Below are positions 16,621-25,582 of a stretch of 32,900 nt of DNA, one piece after another. The position numbers were made by a program, and so were the translations under genes. The DNA is from Kamptonema sp. UHCC 0994. Its GTDB lineage: Bacteria > Cyanobacteriota > Cyanobacteriia > Cyanobacteriales > Microcoleaceae. The DNA is taken from contig NZ_JARFTR010000020.1 in the NCBI RefSeq assembly GCF_029167235.1, forward strand, positions 1-32,900. The letters run 5' to 3'. A model generated the notes under the pieces. That model was not told the DNA's origin, searched no databases, and was given only the letters and a program-made list of their open reading frames with translations. Positions within the stretch are counted from its first letter, which is position 1, and each line of letters begins with the position of its first letter.

Positions 16621-16706
16621 GACTTACACAAAAATATCCGTAACGCCGCCTTCTAGGCGGTAAAGATACCGCCAGGATGGCGGCGTTACGTAATCGTGCG
16701 TAAGTC
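16621..16706. repeat. 86-bp palindromic MITE-like element, copy 4
   Basis: The core arms 16640-16662 and 16667-16689 pair with three mismatches. The outer ends GACTTACACA (16621-16630) and TGCGTAAGTC (16697-16706) match in 9 of 10 positions as terminal inverted repeats. Length and layout equal copy 2. Confidence 0.88.
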
Positions 16707-16721
16707 GTAAGAAAGCAAACT

Positions 16722-16760
16722 ATTAACGGTTAACTGTTAACTGTTAACCGTTAACAATTA
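16722..16760. repeat. GTTAAC-type short tandem repeat abutting trpE stop
   Basis: About five GTTAAC-type units end one base before the stop codon of trpE. This is the right-hand partner of the array at 16538-16570. Confidence 0.85.
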
Positions 16761-16761
16761 A

Positions 16762-18303
16762 CTATTTTAAACAGCGGATGGCTTCTAACATTCCTCTGGC
16801 TTTATTCAAGGTTTCTTCGTATTCCGATTCTGGGTTAGAATCAGCAACTAAACCGGCTCCGGCTTGCACGGAAACCGCATTTGTGCCATTATCTTGAGTA
16901 CGGACAACCATTGTGCGAATTGCGATCGCACTATTTAATTGTCCCTCAAAATCATAGTACCCGTAAACCCCGGAATAAGGCCCGCGACGACATCCTTCTA
17001 ATTCGTGGATAATTTGCATCGCCCGAATTTTGGGAGCACCGCTGACAGTACCCGCCGGAAAACAAGCTTTCAGCAAATCCCAAGCCGTTTTATCATTAGC
17101 TAATTCTCCCACAACATTGCTAACAATGTGCATGACATGAGAATAACGCTCGATTACCATTAATTCGTCAACTTTTACAGTACCATTGTGACAGACTCGA
17201 CCTAGATCGTTACGGCCTAAATCAACTAACATGACGTGCTCGGCAACTTCCTTTGGATCTTGCAATAATTCTGCTGCTAAGGTATCATCTTCTTGGGGAG
17301 TTTTCCCTCGGCGGCGAGTACCAGCAATGGGCCGCAATGTGGCTACTTTTTTGCCATCTGGGGTATTTTCAGCTTTTACCATGACTTCGGGACTGGAACC
17401 AATAATTTGCCAATTTCCGAAGTTAAAATAAGCCATGTAAGGAGATGGATTAATTAAGCGCAAGGAACGATAAAGTGCAAAGGGATCGCCGTTATATTCA
17501 GCAGATAATCGTTGGGAAAGTACAACTTGAAAAATATCACCGGCTTTGATGTAATCTTTGGCTTTTTGAACGTTATCGCAGAATTTTTCGCGGGTAATGT
17601 TGCTGGTGTAGTCTAAGGTTTTTTCGGCTGTTGACTGATAAGAATCAAGTCCCGGCGGTGTCCATTCTAAGAGTGTTGTTTGCTGGGAAAGGGGAGATTT
17701 GAGTTTATTAACTAGCTGAGTAACGCGATCGCAAGCTTGCTGATATGCTTCACGCAAATCTACATTGCTATCTCGTAAATCTGCGTAGGAAATTGCCCAA
17801 ATTTTGCGCTTCACTTGGTCGAAAATTAGTAAGTTATCTACCTGCATCCATAACCCGTCTGGTAAATCTTCAGCGGTGGCTGGATAAACGGGTACTCGCG
17901 ATTCCATCCAGTTAATTAATTCATAGCCCCAAAATCCAAATAAGCCGCCAATTCCTAATGGTAATTGGGGTAATTTAATGGGATCAAAAGGTTTAAGACA
18001 GGTGGTTATCGCATCAAAGGGATCGCCTGTAAAAATGGTTTGGGAACCGTCGCGGTGGGTTTGAGTAGTGCGATCGCCTCTTGCTTCTAAAATCCACAGC
18101 GGATCGCAGCCTAATAAACTATAACGCCCGATTTTCTCGCCGCCTTCGACTGATTCTAGCAGGAAACTGTAGGGTTGACCGGCACAGACGCGATACCAAG
18201 CTGAAACGGGGGTATCTAAATCGGCCACCCATTCTTGATAAACGGGGATGAAGTTACCTTGCTTGGCGAGTTCGGAGAATTGGGTAAAATCGGGGAAAAT
18301 CAT
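16762..18303 (-). CDS. trpE: Anthranilate synthase component I
   Basis: TrpE makes anthranilate from chorismate with ammonia supplied by TrpG, the first committed step of tryptophan synthesis. The 513 residues match the family. Seen: the N-terminal regulatory motif LLESVEGGEKIGRYS (48-62), whose LLES residues form the tryptophan feedback site, and the chorismate-binding catalytic domain (about 235-505) with DIFQVVLSQRL, GSSPEVMV, ATLRPIAGTRRRG, LVDLGRNDLGRV, FPAGTVSGAPKIRAM and GVYGYYDFEG. No glutamine-amidotransferase domain is fused, so trpG is elsewhere. No leader peptide or attenuator is visible in the short upstream stretch, which instead carries an AGTCCGCG-type repeat. Confidence 0.98.
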   Translation of the reverse strand: MIFPDFTQFSELAKQGNFIPVYQEWVADLDTPVSAWYRVCAGQPYSFLLESVEGGEKIGRYSLLGCDPLWILEARGDRTTQTHRDGSQTIFTGDPFDAITTCLKPFDPIKLPQLPLGIGGLFGFWGYELINWMESRVPVYPATAEDLPDGLWMQVDNLLIFDQVKRKIWAISYADLRDSNVDLREAYQQACDRVTQLVNKLKSPLSQQTTLLEWTPPGLDSYQSTAEKTLDYTSNITREKFCDNVQKAKDYIKAGDIFQVVLSQRLSAEYNGDPFALYRSLRLINPSPYMAYFNFGNWQIIGSSPEVMVKAENTPDGKKVATLRPIAGTRRRGKTPQEDDTLAAELLQDPKEVAEHVMLVDLGRNDLGRVCHNGTVKVDELMVIERYSHVMHIVSNVVGELANDKTAWDLLKACFPAGTVSGAPKIRAMQIIHELEGCRRGPYSGVYGYYDFEGQLNSAIAIRTMVVRTQDNGTNAVSVQAGAGLVADSNPESEYEETLNKARGMLEAIRCLK

Positions 18304-18345
18304 AATTTCAATTATAGTCTATTTGGGAATTATACCAAAAATCGG

Positions 18346-18393
18346 GGCGATTGAAATCGCGGCTACACGAACAAAGTCCGCCTGCGCGGACTA
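18346..18393 (-). repeat. AGTCCGCG-type dispersed repeat, copy A
   Basis: Read on the minus strand it starts TAGTCCGCGCAGGCGGACTT, with an internal GTCCGC/GCGGAC hairpin, continues TTGTTCGTGTAGCCGCG and ends ATTTCAATCGCC. The copy at 20096-20144 matches over its whole length with a few changes, in opposite orientation. Confidence 0.85.
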
Positions 18394-18410
18394 ATGAGGT
18401 TGATTCAATT

Positions 18411-18908
18411 TTACAGGGATACGGAAAAGTTTTCTCGCCAATATTTTTGTAGTGCGTAGGTGTCTCTGAGTTGTTGCAATGCTTCGGGTGAAAATTCTGA
18501 TTTAATTTTGCCGATAAAGAGGCCCCATTCGTAGAGGCGATCGATGGAATAGGTGTTAGTAAGTTGGTGGGTGTAGAATGTTGTCCAGAATTGAGGGGCG
18601 ATTGCACTTTTCCAGCGTTTGTGCCACATTGAGAAATCGGCGGGATTTGGTAATTCTACTTCTAATAATGGGGGAAAATCTGCATAATTGACGAAGCGGC
18701 TAATGCCTTTGGCGTGGATGTAGACTACATGACGGTAGCATTCGATTCGGTAGATGTCGTCTGGGGAAATGTTAAATAGAATGGTAACGGTTTCTTCGGT
18801 GACAAATCTGGCGAGGGGATGGAGAAGTGAGGATTTGTGGAGGATTTTTGAACAGGATATAGTTAAGTTTAACTCAGATGGTTCTATCATTTTAAAGGTA
18901 TAGGGCAT
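18411..18908 (-). CDS. Hypothetical protein, unknown function
   Basis: I do not recognise this 165-residue protein. It has no signal peptide, membrane helix or known catalytic motif. The sequence looks like a folded globular protein: alternating strand-like segments in the first 70 residues (EETVTILFNISPDDIYRIEC) and a tryptophan-rich second half (FSMWHKRWKSAIAPQFWTTF, then LYEWGLFIGKIKS). It sits about 100 bp upstream of trpE on the same strand, separated by a repeat, so read-through to trpE is possible. The start is uncertain: MPYTFKMIEP has a second in-frame ATG six codons on, and neither has a good Shine-Dalgarno. An overlapping frame (18308-18607) looks like a shadow. Confidence 0.75.
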   Translation of the reverse strand: MPYTFKMIEPSELNLTISCSKILHKSSLLHPLARFVTEETVTILFNISPDDIYRIECYRHVVYIHAKGISRFVNYADFPPLLEVELPNPADFSMWHKRWKSAIAPQFWTTFYTHQLTNTYSIDRLYEWGLFIGKIKSEFSPEALQQLRDTYALQKYWRENFSVSL

Positions 18909-19171
18909 TAATTTTACGATTCAATCCTCTTTTAATTCTCTGGAACTAGCAACCTCCGCGATTCTATTTCTTCCCAGGTTGTTGCTGATATTCTCACTGC
19001 TGGGTTCTCCCGGATGCTAGGTGTAAAAAGTAGTGTTTGATACATTTCAACGGTCGAAGGTCGCCTGAAAACCTTGATATGGCTAAACTATAAGCCTACT
19101 TTATCACTACAAATACGTGAGAGCCAAAAGGTACATGATATTTTACTGACCAATAAATGAGGAGAAAAGCG

Positions 19172-20029
19172 GTGAACAGACATCTATTTCGTTTTGCTAT
19201 TGGGCTTTTAATCGCCTTTTTCGGGTTTATTAGTTACTTGACTACGACTGTGGAAAACCCCGTGACGGGGGAAAAGCAGCGGGTGCAATTGTCACCGCGT
19301 CAAGAAGTAGTGTTAGGATTGCGATCGCGATCGCAAATAGCCGCTAAATTTGGCGGTCTTGACCAGGATAAGGTGCTGCAAGATTATATCGATCGCGTCG
19401 GAATGCGCGTTGTAGAGCAGTCGGCGGCATCCAAGACGGGTTATCCTTTCGAGTTTCACCTATTGCGCGATCCTCAAACGGTGAATGCCTTTGCGTTACC
19501 GGGGGGGCAGGTTTTCGTGACGGTTGGCTTGCTGAGGCGGCTAAAATCCGAAGCGCAACTGGCGGGCGTGTTGGGGCATGAATCGGGGCACGTTGTGGGT
19601 CGTCACGGGGCTGAACACTTGGCCAAGCAACAGCTTGGGGCCGCACTGGTAACGGCGGTGGGAGTGGCGGCGAGTGACGATCGCGGCAATGGTCAGCAGG
19701 CGGCTGTGCTCGCACAAGCTGTCAACCAATTGGTCAGCCTGCAATACGGCCGTCAGGACGAGTTGGAAGCTGATCGCCTCGGCGTGCGCTTTATGAGTGA
19801 AGCTGGTTACAATCCAAAGGCTTTGGCGGAGGTGATGCAGATACTCGAAACCGCCAGCGGTGGGGGAAGACAGCCGGAATTTTTGAGCTCTCATCCTAAT
19901 CCTGGGAACCGGATTCAAGTCATACAAAGTGCGATCGCGCAACAATATCCAAACGGCGTTCCAGCTAATCTCGAAACTGGAGGCGATAACTTTACTCGCA
20001 CCGTACTCCCCCGTTTGCAAAGCCAGTGA
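19172..20029 (+). CDS. M48-family metalloprotease, exported or membrane-anchored
   Basis: The 285-residue product opens with a basic tip and one hydrophobic segment (FRFAIGLLIAFFGFISYL), a signal peptide or anchor, and the rest should be periplasmic. The zinc site is complete: HESGH (H136, E137, H140) and a third ligand E199 in QDELEADRLG. NAFALPGGQVFVTVGLL and FLSSHPNPGNRI are typical of the BepA/LoiP-like M48 group that trims or quality-controls outer-membrane proteins. No TPR domain follows, so it is the short form. I chose GTG at 19172 because GAGGAG lies 7 bases upstream. The earlier ATG at 19157 would add five residues (MRRKA) but has no ribosome site, and its own codons contain that Shine-Dalgarno. 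It is not obviously in an operon. Confidence 0.93.
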   Translation: MNRHLFRFAIGLLIAFFGFISYLTTTVENPVTGEKQRVQLSPRQEVVLGLRSRSQIAAKFGGLDQDKVLQDYIDRVGMRVVEQSAASKTGYPFEFHLLRDPQTVNAFALPGGQVFVTVGLLRRLKSEAQLAGVLGHESGHVVGRHGAEHLAKQQLGAALVTAVGVAASDDRGNGQQAAVLAQAVNQLVSLQYGRQDELEADRLGVRFMSEAGYNPKALAEVMQILETASGGGRQPEFLSSHPNPGNRIQVIQSAIAQQYPNGVPANLETGGDNFTRTVLPRLQSQ

Positions 20030-20095
20030 AATTAAATCAAATCAAATGGTATGATGACATAATACTAAATCCGGGTTTATTACCCCTTTTTCTTA

Positions 20096-20144
20096 TAGTC
20101 CGCGTCGGCGGACTTTGTTTGTATAGCCGCGATTTCTAATCGCC
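20096..20144 (+). repeat. AGTCCGCG-type dispersed repeat, copy B
   Basis: TAGTCCGCGTCGGCGGACTT starts this copy, followed by TTGTTTGTATAGCCGCG and ATTTCTAATCGCC. It matches copy A (18346-18393) in inverted orientation. It ends 13 bp before the flippase-like gene, so it is likely part of that gene's leader. Confidence 0.85.
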
Positions 20145-20157
20145 CGGATCAATACTG

Positions 20158-21114
20158 ATGAAACGACTAATTTCGCTGATTGTCAGCCTACTAATTCTAG
20201 CAGTCATCTACTGGAAAATCGATTTTGCCGGACTAATACAAGTCTTCCAAAACTGCGATCGCTGGTGGATGGCGATCAGCCTTAGCATGGTTATACCACT
20301 AACAATGCTAACAGCTTGGCGGCTGCAACAACTAATGCCTGCGGGGGGCAGATTGGGGTTTGGCGAAGCAAATCGTCTCATCCTCGCCGCCAGCGTTTTA
20401 AATATGGTACTCCCCTCAAAAATGGGGGATATTGCCAAGGCTTATTTTATGAAACAGCGGGGACATTTAGATGGTTCGCTGTCGCTGTCGTTGGTGGTAT
20501 TTGAGAAAGCTTGCGATATGCTTTCTTTACTATTGTGGTGTGTATTTGGCTTGATACTTTATCCCCAGAAAGATTGGTTGTTTTGGGTAATGACTGCTGT
20601 TGTAGCCTTTGGCCTGATTACAGGTGTCATGCTACTGGGTTCTCGCAAATTTGCCCAAATATTTTTTAGAATAGCACGCAAAATTTCACCTAAAAAATTC
20701 CGTTCTAAAATAGAAAAATTTCAGTTATCTTGGCGGGAAATGCAGCAGTTTTTCTGGCAAGATCGAAGGCAACTATTGAAAATTACAGCTACTTCTATTG
20801 TTATTTGGTTTGGTCACTTGTTGCAAATTTGGTTTTTTATTCTAGCGCTCAATGCCTGGACACCATTTTTGGCAAATTTAGCATTATCTCCCTTAGCAAT
20901 TCTAGCAGGTTTGCTACCACTAACCTTTGCCGGAGTTGGCACTCGCGATGCTGCCTTGATCGCCTTTTATAGCCCTTATTTCGCCGCGCCCACAGCCGCA
21001 GCTTTGGGATTACTTTGTACTTCCCGCTATCTTTTCCCAGCGATAGGAGGTTTACCATTTTTAGGACAATATCTTGCTAGTATTCAAGATATGCAAGAAA
21101 CTAATAACCAATAG
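20158..21114 (+). CDS. LPG-synthase-TM/YbhN-type membrane protein (UPF0104)
   Basis: The 318-residue integral membrane protein has about eight hydrophobic segments and matches the lysylphosphatidylglycerol-synthase transmembrane (UPF0104/YbhN) family. Marks are the N-terminal LISLIVSLLILAVIYWKID, the loop LNMVLPSKMGDIAKAYFMKQ (81-100 region) and the late GVGTRDAALIAFY, a variant of the family's GxGxREA motif. No soluble aminoacyl-transferase domain follows, so it is not an MprF enzyme. Members are thought to flip or regulate lipid-linked intermediates and often lie beside glycosyltransferases. Here the stop is only 5 bp before the first GT-C-like gene, with family 39 and family 2 glycosyltransferases beyond, so a role in polyprenyl-linked glycan traffic is inferred. 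Confidence 0.9.
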   Translation: MKRLISLIVSLLILAVIYWKIDFAGLIQVFQNCDRWWMAISLSMVIPLTMLTAWRLQQLMPAGGRLGFGEANRLILAASVLNMVLPSKMGDIAKAYFMKQRGHLDGSLSLSLVVFEKACDMLSLLLWCVFGLILYPQKDWLFWVMTAVVAFGLITGVMLLGSRKFAQIFFRIARKISPKKFRSKIEKFQLSWREMQQFFWQDRRQLLKITATSIVIWFGHLLQIWFFILALNAWTPFLANLALSPLAILAGLLPLTFAGVGTRDAALIAFYSPYFAAPTAAALGLLCTSRYLFPAIGGLPFLGQYLASIQDMQETNNQ

Positions 21115-21119
21115 TTGTT

Positions 21120-22889
21120 ATGACAAAAATTCACCAATTTTTAATTTATACAAGCGGCAAATCTCGCTCAAATCTGATATTTTGGTTGAGCTTAAGCTTG
21201 ACTTTTGCAGTTATTTATAGTATACCCGGATTACAACAGGCTTTTGGCAGTGAATATGTAGTGCAAGATGACGCAAGACAGCACGTCTTTTGGATGCAGC
21301 GATTTATCGATCCGGGGTTATTTCCTAATGACTTAACTGCCGATTATTTTCAATCAGTAGCCCCACTAGGATATAAAGCAGTTTATCAAGTAATTGCTGC
21401 TTTAGGAATTGAGCCATTTTTACTGCATAAAATACTGCCAATCGCATTAGCTTTGATTGCTAATACTTACTGTTTTTTTCTGTGCATAAAAATATTGCCA
21501 GTACCTTTCACTGGGTTTATGGCAAGCCTACTTTTAAATCAAAGTATTTGGCTGCAAGATGATATAATCTCGGCTACACCCGTAGCTTTTGTCTATCCAT
21601 TATTTATTGCTTTTTTATATTATTTATTGCGGCATTCTTTATTCGGTGTAGGAAGTTCCATTGCACTTTTAGGATTGTTTTATCCACAATGTATGTTAGT
21701 TGCAGTTGGCATATTAACTGTACGTTTATTAGGTTATAAAGATAAGCAGTTTTATCTATCCAGCGAGCGAAAAGACTACTTGTTACTCTTCTCAGGTTTA
21801 GGAATAGCAACTGCGATCTTATTAAGCTATGCCTTCAAATCCTCAGAATTTGGTAAAGTGATATCTGCTACTGAAGCTAAGACATTACCAGCCTTTTTAC
21901 CTAAAGGTTGGTCAAGCTTTTTTTCTGATAATTTTTCTAACTTTTGGCTATGCGGTAAGCGTAGCGGTATGATCCCCTCAGAGTGGTGTGTTTTAACACG
22001 CAAATTCTTTCCTCTTCCCATCCCCCCTCAAATTTTTGCAGGCTTGTCATTGCCGATTTTATGGCGATTTTCCTCTCGTTTTCCTTTGATAAAATTAGTA
22101 ACAAAAGAAATCATACTTTTACCTCAAATTGCTATAGCATCCTTAACAATGTTCTTCATTGCTCATATTTTCGTCTTTAAACTTCACCTTCCTAACCGAT
22201 ATACAGAGCACACTTCCCGGATACTAATATCTATCATGGCTGGAATTGCTATAACAGTAATTATAGATGCAGTTTTTGACTGGGTAAAAGTTAAAAGTGA
22301 ACATAAAAAATACAAGTTAAAGTTTTTGCCTTTAGTATTGTGCATATTTTTAGCAGTCGCAATTTTGGGTTATCCTCATATTTTGCAATTCAGAAATTAT
22401 CCATTTCCAAATACCCGTTATATCGCAGGTGGATTTCCATCATTATACAAGTTTTTTGAGCAACAACCAAAAGACATCATCATCGCTTCCTTGGCCGAAG
22501 AAGCGAATAATTTACCCAGTTTTGCTAAACGTTCAATTCTGGCCGGTGGTGAGGGGTATGCTTTGCCTTATCACCCTACATATTATAATGAAATTCGGCA
22601 GAGAACTGTTAACATGATTGAGGCACAATACAGTGCTAATATTAGCGAAGTTAAAGAGTTCATTAATAATTACGGAGTAGATTTTTGGCTTCTAGATAAA
22701 AAAGCTTTGACTGTAGAGTATGTGGCAAAAGATCGCTGGTTAAAACAGTATCAGCCAATCCGCGATGAAGTGTTAGCACATCTAAAAGAGGGGACACTTC
22801 CGACGTTATCAAACGTTATGAATAGCTGTAATATTTTCGACAATGATAATTTAATTCTACTGCAAGCAGAATGTATTATTAAATATTAA
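21120..22889 (+). CDS. GT-C-like polytopic membrane protein, paralogue A
   Basis: I cannot name a specific family. The 589-residue protein has about ten membrane segments and a soluble C-terminal region of about 130 residues. The first outside loop holds the most conserved block: FGSEYVVQDDARQHVFWM and then FPNDLTADYFQ (42-78 region). A paired-acid DD in loop 1 is the hallmark position of GT-C glycosyltransferases, so an extracytoplasmic transferase using polyprenyl-phosphate sugar is inferred. The C-terminal region contains QQPKDIIIASLAEEANNLP and NYGVDFWLLDKKALTVEYV, also present in both paralogues. It follows the flippase-like gene by 5 bp and precedes the family 39 gene by about 20 bp, which looks like one operon. 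Paralogues B and C lie 2.7 kb and 4.4 kb downstream. Confidence 0.85.
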   Translation: MTKIHQFLIYTSGKSRSNLIFWLSLSLTFAVIYSIPGLQQAFGSEYVVQDDARQHVFWMQRFIDPGLFPNDLTADYFQSVAPLGYKAVYQVIAALGIEPFLLHKILPIALALIANTYCFFLCIKILPVPFTGFMASLLLNQSIWLQDDIISATPVAFVYPLFIAFLYYLLRHSLFGVGSSIALLGLFYPQCMLVAVGILTVRLLGYKDKQFYLSSERKDYLLLFSGLGIATAILLSYAFKSSEFGKVISATEAKTLPAFLPKGWSSFFSDNFSNFWLCGKRSGMIPSEWCVLTRKFFPLPIPPQIFAGLSLPILWRFSSRFPLIKLVTKEIILLPQIAIASLTMFFIAHIFVFKLHLPNRYTEHTSRILISIMAGIAITVIIDAVFDWVKVKSEHKKYKLKFLPLVLCIFLAVAILGYPHILQFRNYPFPNTRYIAGGFPSLYKFFEQQPKDIIIASLAEEANNLPSFAKRSILAGGEGYALPYHPTYYNEIRQRTVNMIEAQYSANISEVKEFINNYGVDFWLLDKKALTVEYVAKDRWLKQYQPIRDEVLAHLKEGTLPTLSNVMNSCNIFDNDNLILLQAECIIKY

Positions 22890-22910
22890 CTTAACTGATT
22901 AAAAATTACC

Positions 22911-24539
22911 ATGATTCATCACAAATATCATTTGACATGGCTGCAACCTTTAATAATTGTTTTATTAATATTGGGAATATTTTTTCGATTTGTTAATCTT
23001 GACAACAAAGTTTACTGGTACGATGAGACAATTACCTCATTGCGACTAGCTGGATACACGAAGGAAGAATTTACAGAGCAAGTTTCTGGCCCGATAATAG
23101 ATATCAAAACTTTACAGAAATATCAGCGCCTAAACCCCGATCGAGGCGTTGCTGAGACAGTAAAAGCTTTAGCAGTAGGAAATCCTGAACAGCCGCCACT
23201 TTATTATGCCCTAGCACATTTTTGGGTGCAGTTATTTGGTGATTCAATAACAGTAATAAGAAGTTTTTCAGCAGTGATTAGTTTATTAGTATTTCCTTGC
23301 ATTTATTGGTTATGCTGGGAATTATTTAAGCTGCCAATAGTAGGATTAATTGCAGTAGGATTGATGGCAGTATCACCCTTTCAAGTATTGTACGCCCAAG
23401 AAGCGCGACCTTATAGTTTATTTACAGTAATGATTTTACTATCTAGCTGTGTATTTTTACGGGTAATAAGACTAGAAACACCATCCTATTTGTTCCAAGG
23501 ACAGCGGATAGTATCCTGGGGAATATACGCCGTTACTATAGCATTAGGTCTTTATTCCCAGCTACTTTTTATACTGGTAATAATGGGACATGGGATTTAT
23601 TTATTGGCAACTGAAATAATGCACTTAAAAACCAAAAATTGTTTTTCATTACAGAAAATAACTGGTTATTTAATAGCAACATTATCAGGAATAATAGCTT
23701 TTATTCCCTGGATAGTGTGTATTATCAACAACTTCTCCGAGCTAGGATGGGTAGCCAATAAGATTAATATTCTAACCTTATTAACTAGGTTATCAATTAA
23801 CATTACCTCTATTTTATTTGACGTTCAAATTGGCACTAAAGAGCGTTTATTTGATGTGCTTTCTGGCAAAGATAACCTTCAATTTGGAACAGACAACCTC
23901 TGGCTATATACGATCGTCCCGACACTAATTTTAGTAGGATATTCGCTAAAATTTTTATGTAAGAATACTCCTGAAGAGATTTGGTTATTTATATTAATTT
24001 TAATATTGTCTACAGCAACGCCATTAGTTTTTAAAGATTTGATTTCTGGCGGACAACGATCTAGTATTGCTCGATACTTAATACCTTGTTACTTAGGTAT
24101 ACAGTTAGCTGTTGCTTACTTACTAGCTAATAAAATTACCAGTAAAAATATTAACCAACAAAAAATGTGGCAAATAATTACTATTATTTTGATTTCTGGC
24201 GCAGTATTATCCTGTGCAATTAGCAGTCAATCCGAGACTTGGTGGAACAAGTACAGCAGCTATTATAATCCCCAAGTAGCTAAGATTATCAATCAAGCTA
24301 CACAACCGCTAATCGTCAGCAGCAATGCAATCAGGCTAACTTCTCTCAGCTATTTACTAGAAAATAAAGTAAAACTACAGGTTGTTCCCGGTGACAATTT
24401 CCCCAAAATTCCTGATGGTTTCACTGATATCTTTTTATTTTACCCTTCTAAGAAATTCCAATTAAATCTTGAAAAAGATGAGAACTACAAATTAGACTCT
24501 GTTTACCCTAATGGAAATCTCTGGCGCTTAAGTTTGTAG
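22911..24539 (+). CDS. Family 39 (GT-C) membrane glycosyltransferase
   Basis: The 542-residue protein resembles the ArnT/PMT-like family 39 transferases. The first outside loop carries WYDET (37-41), the acidic DE pair used as catalytic base. Then come NPEQPPLYYALAHFW (91-105) and SPFQVLYAQEARPYSLF (155-171), both typical of this family. About eleven hydrophobic segments span the rest, and a short soluble tail (about 450-542) follows. Such enzymes use a polyprenyl-phosphate-linked sugar and modify lipids or proteins outside the cytoplasm. The donor could be supplied by the DPM/GtrB-like family 2 enzyme encoded next door on the opposite strand. The two stops face each other across 17 bp. The acceptor cannot be read from the sequence. 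Confidence 0.92.
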   Translation: MIHHKYHLTWLQPLIIVLLILGIFFRFVNLDNKVYWYDETITSLRLAGYTKEEFTEQVSGPIIDIKTLQKYQRLNPDRGVAETVKALAVGNPEQPPLYYALAHFWVQLFGDSITVIRSFSAVISLLVFPCIYWLCWELFKLPIVGLIAVGLMAVSPFQVLYAQEARPYSLFTVMILLSSCVFLRVIRLETPSYLFQGQRIVSWGIYAVTIALGLYSQLLFILVIMGHGIYLLATEIMHLKTKNCFSLQKITGYLIATLSGIIAFIPWIVCIINNFSELGWVANKINILTLLTRLSINITSILFDVQIGTKERLFDVLSGKDNLQFGTDNLWLYTIVPTLILVGYSLKFLCKNTPEEIWLFILILILSTATPLVFKDLISGGQRSSIARYLIPCYLGIQLAVAYLLANKITSKNINQQKMWQIITIILISGAVLSCAISSQSETWWNKYSSYYNPQVAKIINQATQPLIVSSNAIRLTSLSYLLENKVKLQVVPGDNFPKIPDGFTDIFLFYPSKKFQLNLEKDENYKLDSVYPNGNLWRLSL

Positions 24540-24556
24540 GAAAATTGTTTTTTATT

Positions 24557-25477
24557 TTACAAGCGATCGCACCTTTTATCTATTAAATCTGCCAGCAGTG
24601 CAAACATCCCCAACTGAGTAGCCGCCACCAAAAGAATCAGCGTCGCTTCAGTCAAGTCACGGCGGACAAAAACATCTTGATACAGCGTAATCAAGAAACC
24701 AACAAAAAATACAAAAGCTACAGGCATAAACACCCTTAACGGTGCAAAATAAACCCCTGTTCTCAAAATTAAGTGCATAAAACGGATAGTATCTCGGATC
24801 GGCTTAATCTTGCTTTTCCCAACACGATAATGATAGTCTATTGGCACATAGCGAACGATATAATTATTCGTCAACATGGCTACTGTAATCGTGGTAGTAA
24901 AACTAAATGTGTCAGGTAAAATCGTCAAAAATCTTTCTGCTACACTCTTACGAAATACACGCAAACCACTATTCAAATCAGGAATATTGCAATCTGTAAT
25001 CCATTCAGCAAAACGTACTAAAAACCACTTGGGAATTTTGCGAAGGTTTGAATAACGGACATTTTCACCTGTTCTAGAACCAACAACCATATCAGCTTGC
25101 ATTGCCAGCATTACTAATTCTGGTATTCGTTCATTCGGGTAAGTTCCGTCAGCATCAGTAATCACAATTAAGGGATATTTTGCATATCTAATTCCCGTTT
25201 TAAGTGCCGCACCATAGCCTCGATTTCGATTGTGTTCTATTAGCTTAATATCTGTCCGAGATTGTAAAACATCGCGAGTTCCATCTGTGGAACCATCGTT
25301 AACAACCAAAATTTCGTACTTGCAGCTAGAGGATTGTAGAGTTGCCTGTAAGTGATTGAGGGTAGCTTCTACACCGCTTTCTTCATTGTAAACTGGGAGG
25401 ATAAGAGAGAAAACTGGAGAGATGGCTTCTGAGCTCTCGGAACTTGGATAAAACTCATCAACTAGATTTTCTTGCAT
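24557..25477 (-). CDS. Family 2 glycosyltransferase, DPM/GtrB-like
   Basis: The 306-residue GT-A enzyme probably transfers a sugar from a nucleotide donor to polyprenyl phosphate on the cytoplasmic side. Seen: the family 2 core LILPVYNEESGVEATL (25-40), the nucleotide-binding VVNDGSTDGTRDVLQ (58-72), the metal-binding TDADGTYPNE (107-116) and the acceptor-side DLNSGLRVFRK (167-177). Two hydrophobic segments at about 248-265 and 277-297 anchor it to the membrane, as in GtrB-type enzymes. AAGGT lies about 6 bases before the ATG. It is divergent from paralogue B, with about 105 bp between the chosen starts, and convergent with the family 39 gene. Which sugar it loads is unknown. Confidence 0.95.
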   Translation of the reverse strand: MQENLVDEFYPSSESSEAISPVFSLILPVYNEESGVEATLNHLQATLQSSSCKYEILVVNDGSTDGTRDVLQSRTDIKLIEHNRNRGYGAALKTGIRYAKYPLIVITDADGTYPNERIPELVMLAMQADMVVGSRTGENVRYSNLRKIPKWFLVRFAEWITDCNIPDLNSGLRVFRKSVAERFLTILPDTFSFTTTITVAMLTNNYIVRYVPIDYHYRVGKSKIKPIRDTIRFMHLILRTGVYFAPLRVFMPVAFVFFVGFLITLYQDVFVRRDLTEATLILLVAATQLGMFALLADLIDKRCDRL

Positions 25478-25582
25478 AATTACCTTTTCATTTCGGACAA
25501 CATCGGTTACATTTTATAGGGTTATGCGAATTTTTGATTTTTGATCGTGGATGAGAAGAAAGCGAGTGAGGATAATATTTTA

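Noticed and set aside
18308-18607. 99-codon minus-strand frame overlapping the hypothetical gene
   Set aside because: Out-of-frame shadow of 18411-18908 that also runs through a dispersed repeat.
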